Assembly: GCA_029262415.1 (NCBI GenBank)
Contig: JAJCZL010000009.1
Span: forward strand, 1 to 64,000
From: Deltaproteobacteria bacterium
Lineage (GTDB): Bacteria; Desulfobacterota; Binatia; UBA1149; JAJCZL01
Direction of reading: 5' to 3'
Length of the DNA: 64,000 nucleotides
Every line of letters starts with the position of its first letter. Within the stretch, counting starts at the first letter, position 1. The notes beneath the pieces were generated by a model, which made no database searches, was not told the origin of the DNA, and worked only from the letters and a program-made list of their open reading frames with translations. Positions 1 to 9,205 of the stretch are shown here, piece after piece. The position numbers and the translations under genes are program-made.

Positions 1-151
1 AAGCCGCAAGACAGGCCGGGTAGCGCCGGCCGGCTAGCTTCCGCGAGCTGAAACCGCGCTACATTCCGCGCGGAATGTGGATAACTCGGCGCAAAGTACA
101 CCGGCGGCACGATGATCGGTCCGCTCAGTCACTTGTGCAGAGCTTCCTTAG
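1..151 (+). mobile_element. Right end of an IS5-group element remnant (copy A1)
   Basis: Bases 6-151 match 47479-47624 with only three differences. The segment carries the last codons of a broken transposase (reading KTGRVAPAG then a stop), the palindrome ACATTCCGCGCGGAATGT at 61-78 running into GGATAAC, and ends at 131-147 in ACTTGTGCAGAGCTTCC, which is the terminal inverted repeat seen at both ends of the copy at 47 kb. The next four bases, TTAG, fit the YTAR target used by IS5-group elements, and they supply the stop codon of the reverse-strand gene that follows. The left end lies outside the window, so the size of this copy is unknown. Confidence 0.75.
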
Positions 152-1491
152 CGGCCGGCGGAGATCAGCGCAGAAACCCCAAACCAGTCGCCGTTAACCG
201 AGGTCGGCGCATCCATTCCGAGGTCGAGATACCAACCCGGCTCCTGCTGGAACGCCATCCCGGGAATCGCCACGCGTGTACTATGGCGAATCTGCATGTC
301 CGCGACTGTAAAGGCGTAGGCGAACATCCGTTCTTCGGGATAGGAGAAATCCACCTTCGGATTGGGTTTGGTGTCGACACGGAAGCTGATGTGAACGTTC
401 TTCCACAGCTCCCCGCCCCAGTCATACATATCACCGTAGGGAATAATCCAGCCTTCGGCATCGACGTAGATCACCCGCTTTGAAAACCCATAGCCCGGAA
501 AGATCGAGGAGCCCTCGACGATATAAATCTCGGGGCGCGGCTCCCAAGGCTCGCAAAACGTCATACCACCGTCGCCCGCGCATGGCTCGGGGGGCAAGCG
601 CTCACCGTGAACCGAGGCGAGCATCGGCTTCTTGCCTAGAAGTATCCATTTAAACCACGGAATCTGTCCCGCATAACCGCCGAAGCTATCGATATCAACG
701 TCTTGGCCGAACAATGCATCGCTGCGTTGGGTACTCGAGATGCGGCGTACCCGGCGCAGCAGCGGCAGGTAAAGCCAGGTATCGTCGTGCCGTTTCTGAT
801 CGATGTAGCGGAGGCTGACACCACCGACGCCCTTCAAATCGAACGGTTCAATCAGAGGATACAACCCGGCCTTGTAAAACACCTTGTCGGGATTGGGGAG
901 AATCTCCGGCGCGGGTGCGTTGCTCAGACGTCCTTGGTAGCGCAGGACGCGTAGCCACTCGGGCACAAAGTGACGCTCAACGTTGTAAAGGGGAATGCCC
1001 TTGGAATCCGTACTTTGGGTACCGGTGTCCGCGTCCATCAAATTCAAGTCCAGCGACTCGGTGTAGTAGTGCGTACGCTGGAAGTTGTACATAACCTTGG
1101 TGCCGGCCTCCGGATCGTTCAGATCGATCTCGGGGAAAGGCAGCCCGGTAACGTAGTTCAGAAGCTCACGGTCGGGTCCGAGTTCGACTTGGGCAGAGAA
1201 TTTCTCGGTCGCTTCGTCGTAGGACTTCGGGGTCGGGATCTTTCGGTAGGGCTGGATGTCCAAGCTCATACCGTTGCCGACCAGCCAATAGATGCCGGGC
1301 GAAACGAGGTCCTTGACCTTTTCCTTGTTGTTCTTGTTAACGACGTCGCCGGGCTTCAGGCCGGCGTCGGCGAGCAGCTTGGCTGCACTTGCTTCGAGTG
1401 GTTTCGACGACTCTGCCGAGACCGCTTCGATTGCCGACAGCATCCCGGTCAGCAAGGCGACCGCAACCATTCCCCTGAGCCGGGCATCCAT
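148..1491 (-). CDS. DUF1329 family exported protein
   Basis: A 447-residue protein. The chosen ATG gives a normal signal peptide (MDARLRGMVAVALLTGML...AVSA); codons further upstream add only a basic, unlikely extension. The rest matches the DUF1329 family: beta-strand rich, with a WLYLPLLRRVRRI motif and a C-terminal YPEERMFAYAFTVADMQIRH block. DUF1329 proteins resemble LolB/LolA-type lipid-binding folds and in other bacteria sit with lipid export genes; a periplasmic or outer-membrane lipid-related role is inference. The length is normal for the family. The stop codon TAA lies inside the TTAG target of the adjoining IS remnant, yet the protein does not look truncated. No operon partner is visible. 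Confidence 0.85.
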   Translation of the reverse strand: MDARLRGMVAVALLTGMLSAIEAVSAESSKPLEASAAKLLADAGLKPGDVVNKNNKEKVKDLVSPGIYWLVGNGMSLDIQPYRKIPTPKSYDEATEKFSAQVELGPDRELLNYVTGLPFPEIDLNDPEAGTKVMYNFQRTHYYTESLDLNLMDADTGTQSTDSKGIPLYNVERHFVPEWLRVLRYQGRLSNAPAPEILPNPDKVFYKAGLYPLIEPFDLKGVGGVSLRYIDQKRHDDTWLYLPLLRRVRRISSTQRSDALFGQDVDIDSFGGYAGQIPWFKWILLGKKPMLASVHGERLPPEPCAGDGGMTFCEPWEPRPEIYIVEGSSIFPGYGFSKRVIYVDAEGWIIPYGDMYDWGGELWKNVHISFRVDTKPNPKVDFSYPEERMFAYAFTVADMQIRHSTRVAIPGMAFQQEPGWYLDLGMDAPTSVNGDWFGVSALISAGR

Positions 1492-1605
1492 TGGAAAGCA
1501 CTTTGACAGGCGTGCGAACCAAAAAAAAGCGGGCTGGGCCCGAGGAATCCCCGGTGCCTGGCCCGCTGCTCGCGATAGCCGCCACAAACGGCGGCGGAGC
1601 AACAT

Positions 1606-1887
1606 CTAGTGGACGGTGTGTTGCGCCCCTTCAAGGACGCCGAGAACGGTCAAACAGTCGTAGTCTTCGGTCAGGTGATAAAGGATGTACCAGGCGTCAA
1701 CAGCCAGATAGTAGCAGCCCTTGGCGTCTTCGAGCATCACTGCGCCCTCGGGCTGCGGGTTCTCGGCCAGATCGAGGATGGCTTGGCTTACGTCTTCGGC
1801 GACGGAACAGGGGACGAGTTCCATCTCACGGTAGGCACTGTAGGTCATGGCAAGTTCAAGTTTGGTAGATGATTCTGCGACGCGCAT
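1606..1887 (-). CDS. RelE/ParE-fold toxin-like protein without an antitoxin
   Basis: A 93-residue protein. The ATG at 1887 has an AGGGGG ribosome site about 8 nt upstream, which decides the start. The pattern of helix (VAEDVSQAILDLAENPQPEGA), then LEDAKGCYYLAVDAWYILY and strand LTVLGVLEG follows the RelE/ParE fold (family consensus: LAENPRP..G...L...YRIRVGDYRIIY). The arginines normally at YR(I)xxGxYR are replaced by Y and W, so mRNA cleavage or gyrase poisoning is doubtful. No small antitoxin-like gene lies next to it. It may be a domesticated relic or a toxin acting with an unlinked partner. Confidence 0.55.
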   Translation of the reverse strand: MRVAESSTKLELAMTYSAYREMELVPCSVAEDVSQAILDLAENPQPEGAVMLEDAKGCYYLAVDAWYILYHLTEDYDCLTVLGVLEGAQHTVH

Positions 1888-2107
1888 TGCTGAGCCCCCT
1901 GACGGCACGGCCGTTCGCCGACAGGGTGTGCAAGTGTCGTGCCCGGCTGTGCTTAGGCGTTAGCCCAGCTTTTCCGGGCGCTGAGTTCGGGTTTCCTCGC
2001 TATTGTCACGACTAAATCGTACTCAACCGCACGTATCTGCACCCCCGCCAAAAACCTGACAGCCGGTCCGGTGGCAACCCGTTACTGACTCGTATAGTCA
2101 CGGTCCG

Positions 2108-4963
2108 GTGGCAGACTCGGAACCGGCGCTCCTTCAAGAAACTTTGCCGCTATGCGCCATAGGCGAATTTCGCTACACCGTCGACGTCGCTGAACTGGGA
2201 ATCGATCCGCTCATTGCCAACGGTTTGGCGCAGGCCGGGCCGATATGTTTCCTTGACTTCGAGGCGACCGGTCTTGACTCTGTGACCGAGTCGCTGATCG
2301 AAGCCGGCGCCGTGCGTCTGGATCCCGGCGAAGACCGCGCCTCGGTTTTCAACAGCTTTATCCACACCGAAAAACCGCTCACGCCGTTCATTCGTCGGCT
2401 TACCGGCATCCACGACGACGACCTCAAAGAAGCGCCACGGATCCACTCCGTCGCCACCGAACTCGATGGGTTCATCGGAGACGCGGCAGTCGTCGCCCAC
2501 AACGCAGCCTTCGAGTCGACGTGGCTGGCTACGGCTGTCAACCCAAGATTCGAGCGCCATCGTTTCCTCGACACCCTGGATCTGCTCTCCGTCGTCTACC
2601 CCGATTCGCGCAACATGAAGCTCGATACGTTCTGTCGCATGCACCTGGACAGGTGCGAGCGACACCGCGCATTGGACGACGCTTTGGATACGCTGCGGGT
2701 GGTAGCCGCGATCATCGATGAATCGCGGCGCGGAGCACCGGCACTCGGCAACGCACTGTGGGCACTGGAACGCTTTAACCCGACCTCACCATGGCGCGAG
2801 CGTATCGCGGCACTGATCCCACCGCCGTCTGCACGCCCGCGCGACCTACGCGCAGGCGGCGAGGCGCCGAAGATCATCAAGACCGGTGCAGCGACTCTGC
2901 CGCAAGTCGGATTTGCACGCGATGAAATTTGTGGGCGCCTGGCCGACGCGGAGGCCGGAGCCTCGGTTCTCCCCGATTTCGTCCCGCGCCAAGAACAAGC
3001 GATCCTCGCGGGCTATGCGTTCGATGCGTTCAACGGCACCGGCGGAAAGACTGTACGTGTGTGCGAGGCCGGCACTGGTATCGGCAAGACACTCGCCTAC
3101 CTCGCTGCGGCGATTCCTTTCGCACGAAAGACGGGCGAACAGGTCGTAATCGCAACGTCGACGAAGCTGCTGCAGACCCAGTTGATGGAGAAGGACATCC
3201 CGGCGGCCGCGAAGCTGATGGGCTACGACGACCTGCGCTTCGCCGCAGTCAAAGGACGTGCGAACTATATCTGCGGTGCGCGACTCGAGGGCTTTCTCGA
3301 TCGCGAGCAACCGATGCTGGGGAGCGACGATGCGCGTTCGCTGGCGATAGCTGGGGCTTTTGCGCGCAACGCCGTGCGCGGCGAGATCGATCGCGTGCCG
3401 ACGGTGTTGCACCAAATGAACCCGATGCTGGAGCGCCACCTGCGCGAGATCTCCAGCGCCGACTCAACCGAGTGCAGCAGACAAACCTGCGAGACCTTGC
3501 GCGGCGACTGCGTGTTTCGCAGCGCCCGGCGCGCCGTAGAAGGCGCCGAAATCATCGTAACAAACCACGACCTGTTGTTGCGTTGGCCGAACGACTACCC
3601 CGAGTTGCGACACCTGATCGTCGATGAAGTCCACGAACTCGCGGAGAAAGCCGACGAAGCGTACGGAATGCGCGCGAACGCCAATGAGATCGCGCATCGT
3701 CTCGGCGCGATGGTCACCGGACGCGAGGCCGTCTACCGGGCCGCACTCGAGCCCGAGGCTATCGACGCCGCGCATCGCGCGCTCGAGTTGCTCGCCGAGC
3801 TTGGCAAAGAAGCACGATCGGTAGCCGGAGCGGGCCAAAGCAAGCAGTTTTACCGCGACGACCTGCCGATGCCGCTCGACGGTCCAGGCCCCGACTGGAG
3901 CGAGCTCGTAATCCTTTGCGACGAGCTGTGCATCGCGCTCGATCGGGTCTCACGCGCTCTAGCCGCTATAGCTGACGACGACGAGCACGCGGACGCGGCC
4001 GGCGCGGCGAATGCACTGCGTGAGGCCGCGGAAGTTCTCGGCGCACCGTTTCCAAGACCCCCTTCACACTTGGTCGCGCGCTTTAGCGGACTCGGGCGCA
4101 ACAACCCCGCATCCTGGCAACTCGTGGTCACGCCGGTATCTCCGGCCGGTGACTTCGACAACTACGTGCTCTCAAATGTTGAAACCTTCTTCGGTACCTC
4201 TGCCACAATCGGCGTCGGTGGTGATGCGCTCGGTTCGGTGTCCGGATTGGAACTCGACCAGCGCGCGGCGGGTAGGTTTGCCGTGAGCCCTCCGCTGGAA
4301 AGCCCGTTCAACTACGCAGAGAACCTGCACCTGTTCTTCGTCTCGGATCCGATGAATGCCGACCGGCTGATCGACCGCACCACGAAGGCGATCGCTGCAA
4401 CTGCGCGCGTTCTGGAAGGCAAGACGCTCGGGTTGTTCACGGCGCGAACACGGATGGACGCCGTGGCCGAGCAGTTGGAGCCGGCACTCAGTGCGCAAGG
4501 CATCACCATCATAGCCCCGGCTACCGGAGGCGTAGATCCGCACGACCTGGTGCGCGATTTCATGGAGAACGACCATGCGGTGTTGTTGGGCGCACGTGCG
4601 TTCTGGCAAGGCGTGGATATTCCCGGCGACGCGTGCCAGGCGCTGGTAATTGAGAAGCTCCCGTTCGCTCCGCCCGGCGACCCGCTGTCCGAACGTCGCC
4701 AACAGATCATCGAAGAGAATGGCGGCAACGGCTTCATCCACTACGCGTTGCCGCGCATGCTCCTACGCCTCAAACAAATGGCCGGGCGCTTGATCCGCAC
4801 CCCGCAAGACTACGGCGTCATCGTCATCGTCGAGTCGCGTTCGAACAAGCGTTACTTCGACCGCGTCTACGACGCACTACCGCCGGGTGCGGCGCACTCG
4901 CTGCTGCCATTGTCGGATCTCGAAGCCGGTGTCGCCGACTACTTTCGACGACGAAAGCAGTAA
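2108..4963 (+). CDS. dinG: DinG-type ATP-dependent DNA helicase with N-terminal DnaQ-like exonuclease
   Basis: A 951-residue protein starting at GTG. Residues about 45-205 form a DEDDh exonuclease domain (FLDFEATGLD, then HNAAFE and HRALDDALDT). The helicase part starts near residue 290: Walker A EAGTGIGKT, a cysteine set typical of XPD/DinG 4Fe-4S domains (YICGA, then CSRQTC and GDCVFR), the Walker B box VDEVHE, and a C-terminal motif (QMAGRLIRTPQDYG). Length and order match Bacillus-type DinG, which fuses nuclease and helicase, rather than E. coli DinG. The role is 5'-3' unwinding of forked or R-loop structures in replication and repair. It converges on the next gene with an 11-bp gap. The start is not supported by a strong ribosome site. 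Confidence 0.9.
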   Translation: MADSEPALLQETLPLCAIGEFRYTVDVAELGIDPLIANGLAQAGPICFLDFEATGLDSVTESLIEAGAVRLDPGEDRASVFNSFIHTEKPLTPFIRRLTGIHDDDLKEAPRIHSVATELDGFIGDAAVVAHNAAFESTWLATAVNPRFERHRFLDTLDLLSVVYPDSRNMKLDTFCRMHLDRCERHRALDDALDTLRVVAAIIDESRRGAPALGNALWALERFNPTSPWRERIAALIPPPSARPRDLRAGGEAPKIIKTGAATLPQVGFARDEICGRLADAEAGASVLPDFVPRQEQAILAGYAFDAFNGTGGKTVRVCEAGTGIGKTLAYLAAAIPFARKTGEQVVIATSTKLLQTQLMEKDIPAAAKLMGYDDLRFAAVKGRANYICGARLEGFLDREQPMLGSDDARSLAIAGAFARNAVRGEIDRVPTVLHQMNPMLERHLREISSADSTECSRQTCETLRGDCVFRSARRAVEGAEIIVTNHDLLLRWPNDYPELRHLIVDEVHELAEKADEAYGMRANANEIAHRLGAMVTGREAVYRAALEPEAIDAAHRALELLAELGKEARSVAGAGQSKQFYRDDLPMPLDGPGPDWSELVILCDELCIALDRVSRALAAIADDDEHADAAGAANALREAAEVLGAPFPRPPSHLVARFSGLGRNNPASWQLVVTPVSPAGDFDNYVLSNVETFFGTSATIGVGGDALGSVSGLELDQRAAGRFAVSPPLESPFNYAENLHLFFVSDPMNADRLIDRTTKAIAATARVLEGKTLGLFTARTRMDAVAEQLEPALSAQGITIIAPATGGVDPHDLVRDFMENDHAVLLGARAFWQGVDIPGDACQALVIEKLPFAPPGDPLSERRQQIIEENGGNGFIHYALPRMLLRLKQMAGRLIRTPQDYGVIVIVESRSNKRYFDRVYDALPPGAAHSLLPLSDLEAGVADYFRRRKQ

Positions 4964-4974
4964 CGGCTTTCTGG

Positions 4975-6510
4975 CTATTGATGCGCTGCGCGCAAAAGAT
5001 CGTTGATTTCCTTAACCGGGTTGAAGGTCTCGATCGGAACTTCGACAAAGACCGTGTTCCACCCCGCCATAGATCCATTCCACAGGCCGGGAAGTTCGAC
5101 CGAGCGCAGCGGCCGGCCATCGTGGTAGTACTTTTCGACGATAAAGACCGCATCGCGATCGACAAAGCGCGTGAGATCGAAGAGCGTCCCGTCGCGACCA
5201 CGCGGCGCACACACGATATCTACAGGGTTAAAGTGCGTCGCTGTGCCGAGGGTTTGTTGCTGACCGGCGTCTGCAGGATCGATTTCGCTGGTCTCGACGA
5301 TCTGCGCGGCCGTTCGCCCATCGGCACCACGCACCCAAAACGGTCCGCCACCGGGCTCTCCGGTGTTCGGCACGACCCCGCACACACGCAGCGGACGTGC
5401 GAGCAGCCCGGTAACGACACCGGGATCGCTCAAATCGCTTGAAACTGTCTCGACGTCGACACCGAGTCGTGCGCGCAGAAACTCCACTGCCGGTCGCGTT
5501 GCACGCCGTGCAGCGGACGGATCCGAAACGCCGCACGCGAGCTCATCGACGTGCGCGAACGCTTCGGCCTGCAGCTCGAGCAACAGCCCCGCCAGCGCGC
5601 GTTTCCACAACAGCGTCGGCGCTGCGGCGGATTCGGGCACGACGTTGTCGATGTTCTTGATGAAGACGACATCGCTGTCGATCTCTGCAAGGTTCTCGAT
5701 CAACGCCCCGTGCCCGGCGGGTCGGAACAAGAGCCGACCGTTCTCATCGCGGAACGGCGTACCGTCGGGCGCAACCGCCGGTGAGTCGGTCGACGGCTTT
5801 TGTACGGAGAACTCGGTCGCGTAGCGAACGCCGAAGCGCTTCTCGAACTCGGGAATACTTCGCGCCAACAGCGCGCGCACCGAATCCGAATGTTCGGGGC
5901 TTAGCGTAAAGTGCAGGCGGCATACCCCGCCCGCGCCGCGCGCCATGTGTGCAGCCTCAAACAAATGCTCTTCAATCGAAGCGCGGCCGGTCGCTCCGTA
6001 GCGGTGGAATTTTATCAAGGCTTTGGGAAGCGAAGCGTAATCGAGGCCGCGCGAATCGAGCAGCGCGGTGAGAACGCGGCGAACCTGCGAGGCATCTGCG
6101 AGTTCCGGGATACCTGCGGCGGCGGCTTTGAGATCTTCGCTGAACGCGAAGCGGTCGATCGCTGCCACCAGCCCGGCAACCGGCTCGGGAACCTCTGCGC
6201 CCTCGCCCTCTTTGTCGATCGTGGCAAGATGCGCAGCGGGCACCTTGAACATGCGCGATGCGGCTCCCGAGGCCGGCACGAACTTGCAGAGCGAGAGCTC
6301 CGAGGCGCGCTCATCGTAGCTGAGCGCCAGTCGCTCGGCCTCGGTCACATCGAGCCGGATGACACCGTCGCCCGGTGTGCAGGCGCGCACCAACGGCGCA
6401 TAGCGGCGCCGGCGCGCCAGCAGGCCGAACATCCGCCGGACCTCCTCGGGGCATGAGCCACGCTGTCTAATCCATGAAAGGTCGGCTTCGTTCGGTTCTA
6501 TAGGTGCCAA
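4975..6510 (-). CDS. DUF4301 family protein
   Basis: About 511 residues. The sequence matches DUF4301 proteins along its length: FVPASGAASRMFK near the N-terminus resembles a nucleotide-binding loop of sugar nucleotidyltransferase type, followed by LIKFHRYG, HFTLSPEH, a LFRPAGHGALIENL block, FIKNIDNV and a GVVPNTGEPGGGPF block. These proteins are of unproven function; the second half resembles UDP-sugar pyrophosphorylase-like folds, so nucleotidyl transfer is a guess. A TTG at 6510 has GGAG seven bases before it; a GTG at 6579 would add 23 residues without a ribosome site. The gene is single and convergent with the helicase. Confidence 0.75.
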   Translation of the reverse strand: MAPIEPNEADLSWIRQRGSCPEEVRRMFGLLARRRRYAPLVRACTPGDGVIRLDVTEAERLALSYDERASELSLCKFVPASGAASRMFKVPAAHLATIDKEGEGAEVPEPVAGLVAAIDRFAFSEDLKAAAAGIPELADASQVRRVLTALLDSRGLDYASLPKALIKFHRYGATGRASIEEHLFEAAHMARGAGGVCRLHFTLSPEHSDSVRALLARSIPEFEKRFGVRYATEFSVQKPSTDSPAVAPDGTPFRDENGRLLFRPAGHGALIENLAEIDSDVVFIKNIDNVVPESAAAPTLLWKRALAGLLLELQAEAFAHVDELACGVSDPSAARRATRPAVEFLRARLGVDVETVSSDLSDPGVVTGLLARPLRVCGVVPNTGEPGGGPFWVRGADGRTAAQIVETSEIDPADAGQQQTLGTATHFNPVDIVCAPRGRDGTLFDLTRFVDRDAVFIVEKYYHDGRPLRSVELPGLWNGSMAGWNTVFVEVPIETFNPVKEINDLLRAAHQ

Positions 6511-6828
6511 GGGCAATCTCCGCAGAGAACAGAGTATGCCGCACTCCTGACGATCCGTCACTTTTCCTGCATTAGGCACGAGAGCGAACGCGGCCCGGCA
6601 GCGACATCCTGGTGTCGACAGATCGACACTTTGCCGACCGCTTTGGCGCAGCGCTACAGCTTTTGTCGCGTGATGCCGCGCGGAACCTCGATATCACCAG
6701 CGCGGCAGGCCCTTGCCCGTCTACGAACTCGGACGCTGGGCACCCACCGGGCGATGGCGCGGTTCGCCGATCCTACGCACGGTTCGTGGGTACGGAACTT
6801 GCTTCCTTCAAGCCAGGATGGACCAGGA
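6511..6828. other. Intergenic region between DUF4301 gene and tad genes
   Basis: About 320 bases with no convincing gene on either strand. It must hold the promoters of the two divergent flanking genes, but I see no clear sigma-70 boxes, riboswitch or repeat in it. Confidence 0.5.
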
Positions 6829-7356
6829 ATGAAGACCAAACTCGGAAAACAACACAGCAAAGAGCGCGGCAGCGTCCTTATCGAGACGGCCTTGACGACG
6901 GTCGTGTTCTCGATGCTGTTGTTCGCAATCTTCGACTTCGGACGGATGTACTACTTCCAATCCCGCCTGCAGCACGCTGTCAGTCAGTCCACGCGCTACG
7001 CGACGACCGGTAACACGATGGAGGATCCTAACGCCCCGGGCCAGCAGATGTCTCGCGAAGACTCAATAATGCACATGATCAAGGCCCTCAGCGGCATCGA
7101 AGGTTTCGGTCCTAACGATATCGTTATCCAATCGATGAACGCCGGTGGCGTGATCGTCGCAGGTGCAGGCGGCCCCGGCTCAGTAGTAACTGTACGTGCA
7201 AGCTGGCGGGTGCCGATCCTCGCGCCGTTCCTGCACGCAATGTTCGAGGGCGGCGAGTACGAGTTCTCCGCCACAACGAGTTTCCGCAACGAGGAATTCC
7301 CGACCAGTGCACTCGACTTGGCGCCATGGTACCTGCCGCAAAGCGCGGTTGCGTAA
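6829..7356 (+). CDS. TadE-like pseudopilin
   Basis: A 175-residue protein with the TadE signature: a short basic leader, then ERGSVLIETALTTVVFSMLL, one hydrophobic helix (about residues 16-40) with the conserved Glu after the G/S cleavage region, and FDFGRMYYFQ after it. The C-terminal part (residues 50-175) is a small periplasmic domain. TadE-type proteins are minor pseudopilins of Flp/Tad pili, processed by a prepilin peptidase. The start ATG follows CCAGGA; upstream codons look non-coding. It leads a three-gene run with a second TadE-like gene and a TadG-like gene, with no Tad ATPase, secretin or peptidase nearby. Confidence 0.8.
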   Translation: MKTKLGKQHSKERGSVLIETALTTVVFSMLLFAIFDFGRMYYFQSRLQHAVSQSTRYATTGNTMEDPNAPGQQMSREDSIMHMIKALSGIEGFGPNDIVIQSMNAGGVIVAGAGGPGSVVTVRASWRVPILAPFLHAMFEGGEYEFSATTSFRNEEFPTSALDLAPWYLPQSAVA

Positions 7357-7387
7357 GCGAGGAACTCATCGGCTGCAAACGACTGCT

Positions 7388-7918
7388 ATGAAAGATCCCG
7401 AGATAGAGGTGAAGAGTAAGAGTAAGGGCGAGCGCGGCATCGCGTTCGCTGAGCTTGTGATCGTACTTCCGCTGCTGCTGGTAACGATGTTCGCGGCGTT
7501 CGACGTCGGCCGTATGATTTATTTTAACCAGGTCTTGACCGACCTCACCCGCGAGGCGGGCAATCTCGTGTCGCGGGGCGCGACGCCGAATGAGACGTTC
7601 TTCGCGACCTTCGCCGCAGACGATCCGCTCGATCTGCAAAACGGAGGCGGCATCATCATCTCCAGGGTTAGCCGTCGCGACGCTATCAACGACCAACCGT
7701 GGATCTTCGAACAGGACCGCGCGGGTGCTAACACGACTTACGCAAGCCATGTCGGCATCGTCAACGGCCCGGCGAACATTCCGAACGTGACCGAGCTGGC
7801 GCCGGGCGTAACCATTATGGCCGTGGAGATCGTCCACGGATTCAATCCGGTGTTCGCGTTCAGCCGCCTCGGACTCGACATCTATCCAACCGAGATCTAC
7901 GACGCCGCGTACTTTTAA
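7388..7918 (+). CDS. Second TadE/TadF-like pseudopilin
   Basis: A 176-residue protein, 31 bp after the first TadE-like gene. It repeats the layout: KSKGERGIAFAELVIVLPLL begins a single N-terminal helix with the conserved Glu, then AAFDVGRMIYFNQVLTDLTREAG. The remainder is a periplasmic domain of about 130 residues without cysteines. TadE and TadF are paralogous minor components of Flp pili, and the order TadE-TadF-TadG is the usual one, so this is most likely the TadF equivalent. The ATG at 7388 was chosen because the upstream in-frame sequence overlaps the preceding gene and reads as a shadow. Confidence 0.78.
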   Translation: MKDPEIEVKSKSKGERGIAFAELVIVLPLLLVTMFAAFDVGRMIYFNQVLTDLTREAGNLVSRGATPNETFFATFAADDPLDLQNGGGIIISRVSRRDAINDQPWIFEQDRAGANTTYASHVGIVNGPANIPNVTELAPGVTIMAVEIVHGFNPVFAFSRLGLDIYPTEIYDAAYF

Positions 7919-7932
7919 CGGCAGTGCACGCG

Positions 7933-9195
7933 ATGGCAGCGACGGGTAAAAGGAACCGACACCAACCGTACGGTTACGACCCGCAAAGCGGCAGCACGAT
8001 CACGGTGTTCGCGATCGCTATCGTTTCGTTATTCTTCCTTCTGGGTCTGTCGATCGATCTCGGCTCGGCCTACGTGTTGAGCGAGCGTCTGTCCAAATCC
8101 GTCGACGCAGGAGCTCTGGCCGGCGCGCGCGACTCATCGCAAGGCGACGCCGCCGTGCGCCGGGCTGCAATCCAAGTCGCGAGTGCGAACTACAACGGCG
8201 AGCGACCCGCTAACTTTTCCGTACAGATAACCAACGCCGGAGCGGACACTAAACGGGTGACGGTGTCCGCCGATACTGCGATACCTACACGCTTTGCGGT
8301 CTTCATGGGGCGAACCTCTCTGAAAATCTCAACCGGTGCCGAAGCAACCCGGTATCCGCTGGATTTGAGCCTGGTGCTTGACCGCTCCGCGTCGTTGGAC
8401 CGCAACAACGTTTTCGGCGACATGCAGGACGCCGCCAAAGGGTTCTTGAACTTCTTCGACGAAACCGTCGACCAGATCGGCGTAACTAGTTACTCGACTG
8501 CGGGTGTCGAGCATGTGCCCGTACAGAAGTACTTTCAAGCACCCGGCGCTGCCGCCATCAGCGCAATGACGCCGCTGAGCGACACCAACATCCACGAAGG
8601 TCTATGTTTCGCGAAAACTCAGATGGACGCCGCTTTCGACCGCGAAGGCGCAACCCGTGCAGTGGTACTGTTCACCGACGGGCGACCGACCGCGTTCCGC
8701 GACCAACTCACTTTCGGTGACAGCGCTTGCCCGAGCTACAACGGTATCATCGCGACTTACATCAGCGGGCAGAGCTACCGCGGTTTGTTCCGCACGGCCG
8801 ACGCCCGCAAAGTCACCAACTTCCGCCCGGGTTGTGCCGTCGACACCGCAATCAACGCCTCGGGCGCACCTTCGCCGGTGCCGACCGCGATGTTCAACGG
8901 CTCGATGATCAGCGGCGACACGATCCGCGCGGGAGCGATCGCCAAATCCGAACAGGTCGCCAACAACATCCGCAGCGCCGGGTACACGATCTACACAATT
9001 GGACTCGGCAACCCGAACTCGAGCAGTCCGGCCGACAACCCAGATTTGGACTTCCTTCGCAGACTCGCGAACGAACACGGCACGAGCGACCAGAGCCAGC
9101 CACGCGGCGAGATGTTTTTCGCGCCGTCGGCCGACGAACTCGACCGCGTCTTCGCCGAACTCGCCAACCGGCTCTTGACCAGGATAACGAGGTGA
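7933..9195 (+). CDS. TadG-like protein with von Willebrand factor A domain
   Basis: A 420-residue protein. The N-terminus (SGSTITVFAIAIVSLFFLLG) is a pilin-like hydrophobic segment followed by the TadG-type stretch KSVDAGALAGAR. From residue about 140 a VWA domain follows, with an intact MIDAS start DRSAS, then TPLSDTNIHEGL and VVLFTDGRPT. TadG proteins are Tad pilus components thought to anchor or tether the pilus through the VWA domain. It lies 14 bp after the second TadE-like gene. A GTG nine bases upstream is an alternative start; neither has a clear ribosome site. Four cysteines in the second half could form disulfides in the periplasm. Confidence 0.8.
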   Translation: MAATGKRNRHQPYGYDPQSGSTITVFAIAIVSLFFLLGLSIDLGSAYVLSERLSKSVDAGALAGARDSSQGDAAVRRAAIQVASANYNGERPANFSVQITNAGADTKRVTVSADTAIPTRFAVFMGRTSLKISTGAEATRYPLDLSLVLDRSASLDRNNVFGDMQDAAKGFLNFFDETVDQIGVTSYSTAGVEHVPVQKYFQAPGAAAISAMTPLSDTNIHEGLCFAKTQMDAAFDREGATRAVVLFTDGRPTAFRDQLTFGDSACPSYNGIIATYISGQSYRGLFRTADARKVTNFRPGCAVDTAINASGAPSPVPTAMFNGSMISGDTIRAGAIAKSEQVANNIRSAGYTIYTIGLGNPNSSSPADNPDLDFLRRLANEHGTSDQSQPRGEMFFAPSADELDRVFAELANRLLTRITR

Positions 9196-9205
9196 GGCGG
9201 AGAGC

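Noticed and set aside
61-85. Exact DnaA boxes suggested a replication origin nearby.
   Set aside because: The three exact boxes are scattered 24-47 kb apart, each inside a mobile-element remnant, with no AT-rich unwinding region or dnaA, dnaN or gyrB genes.
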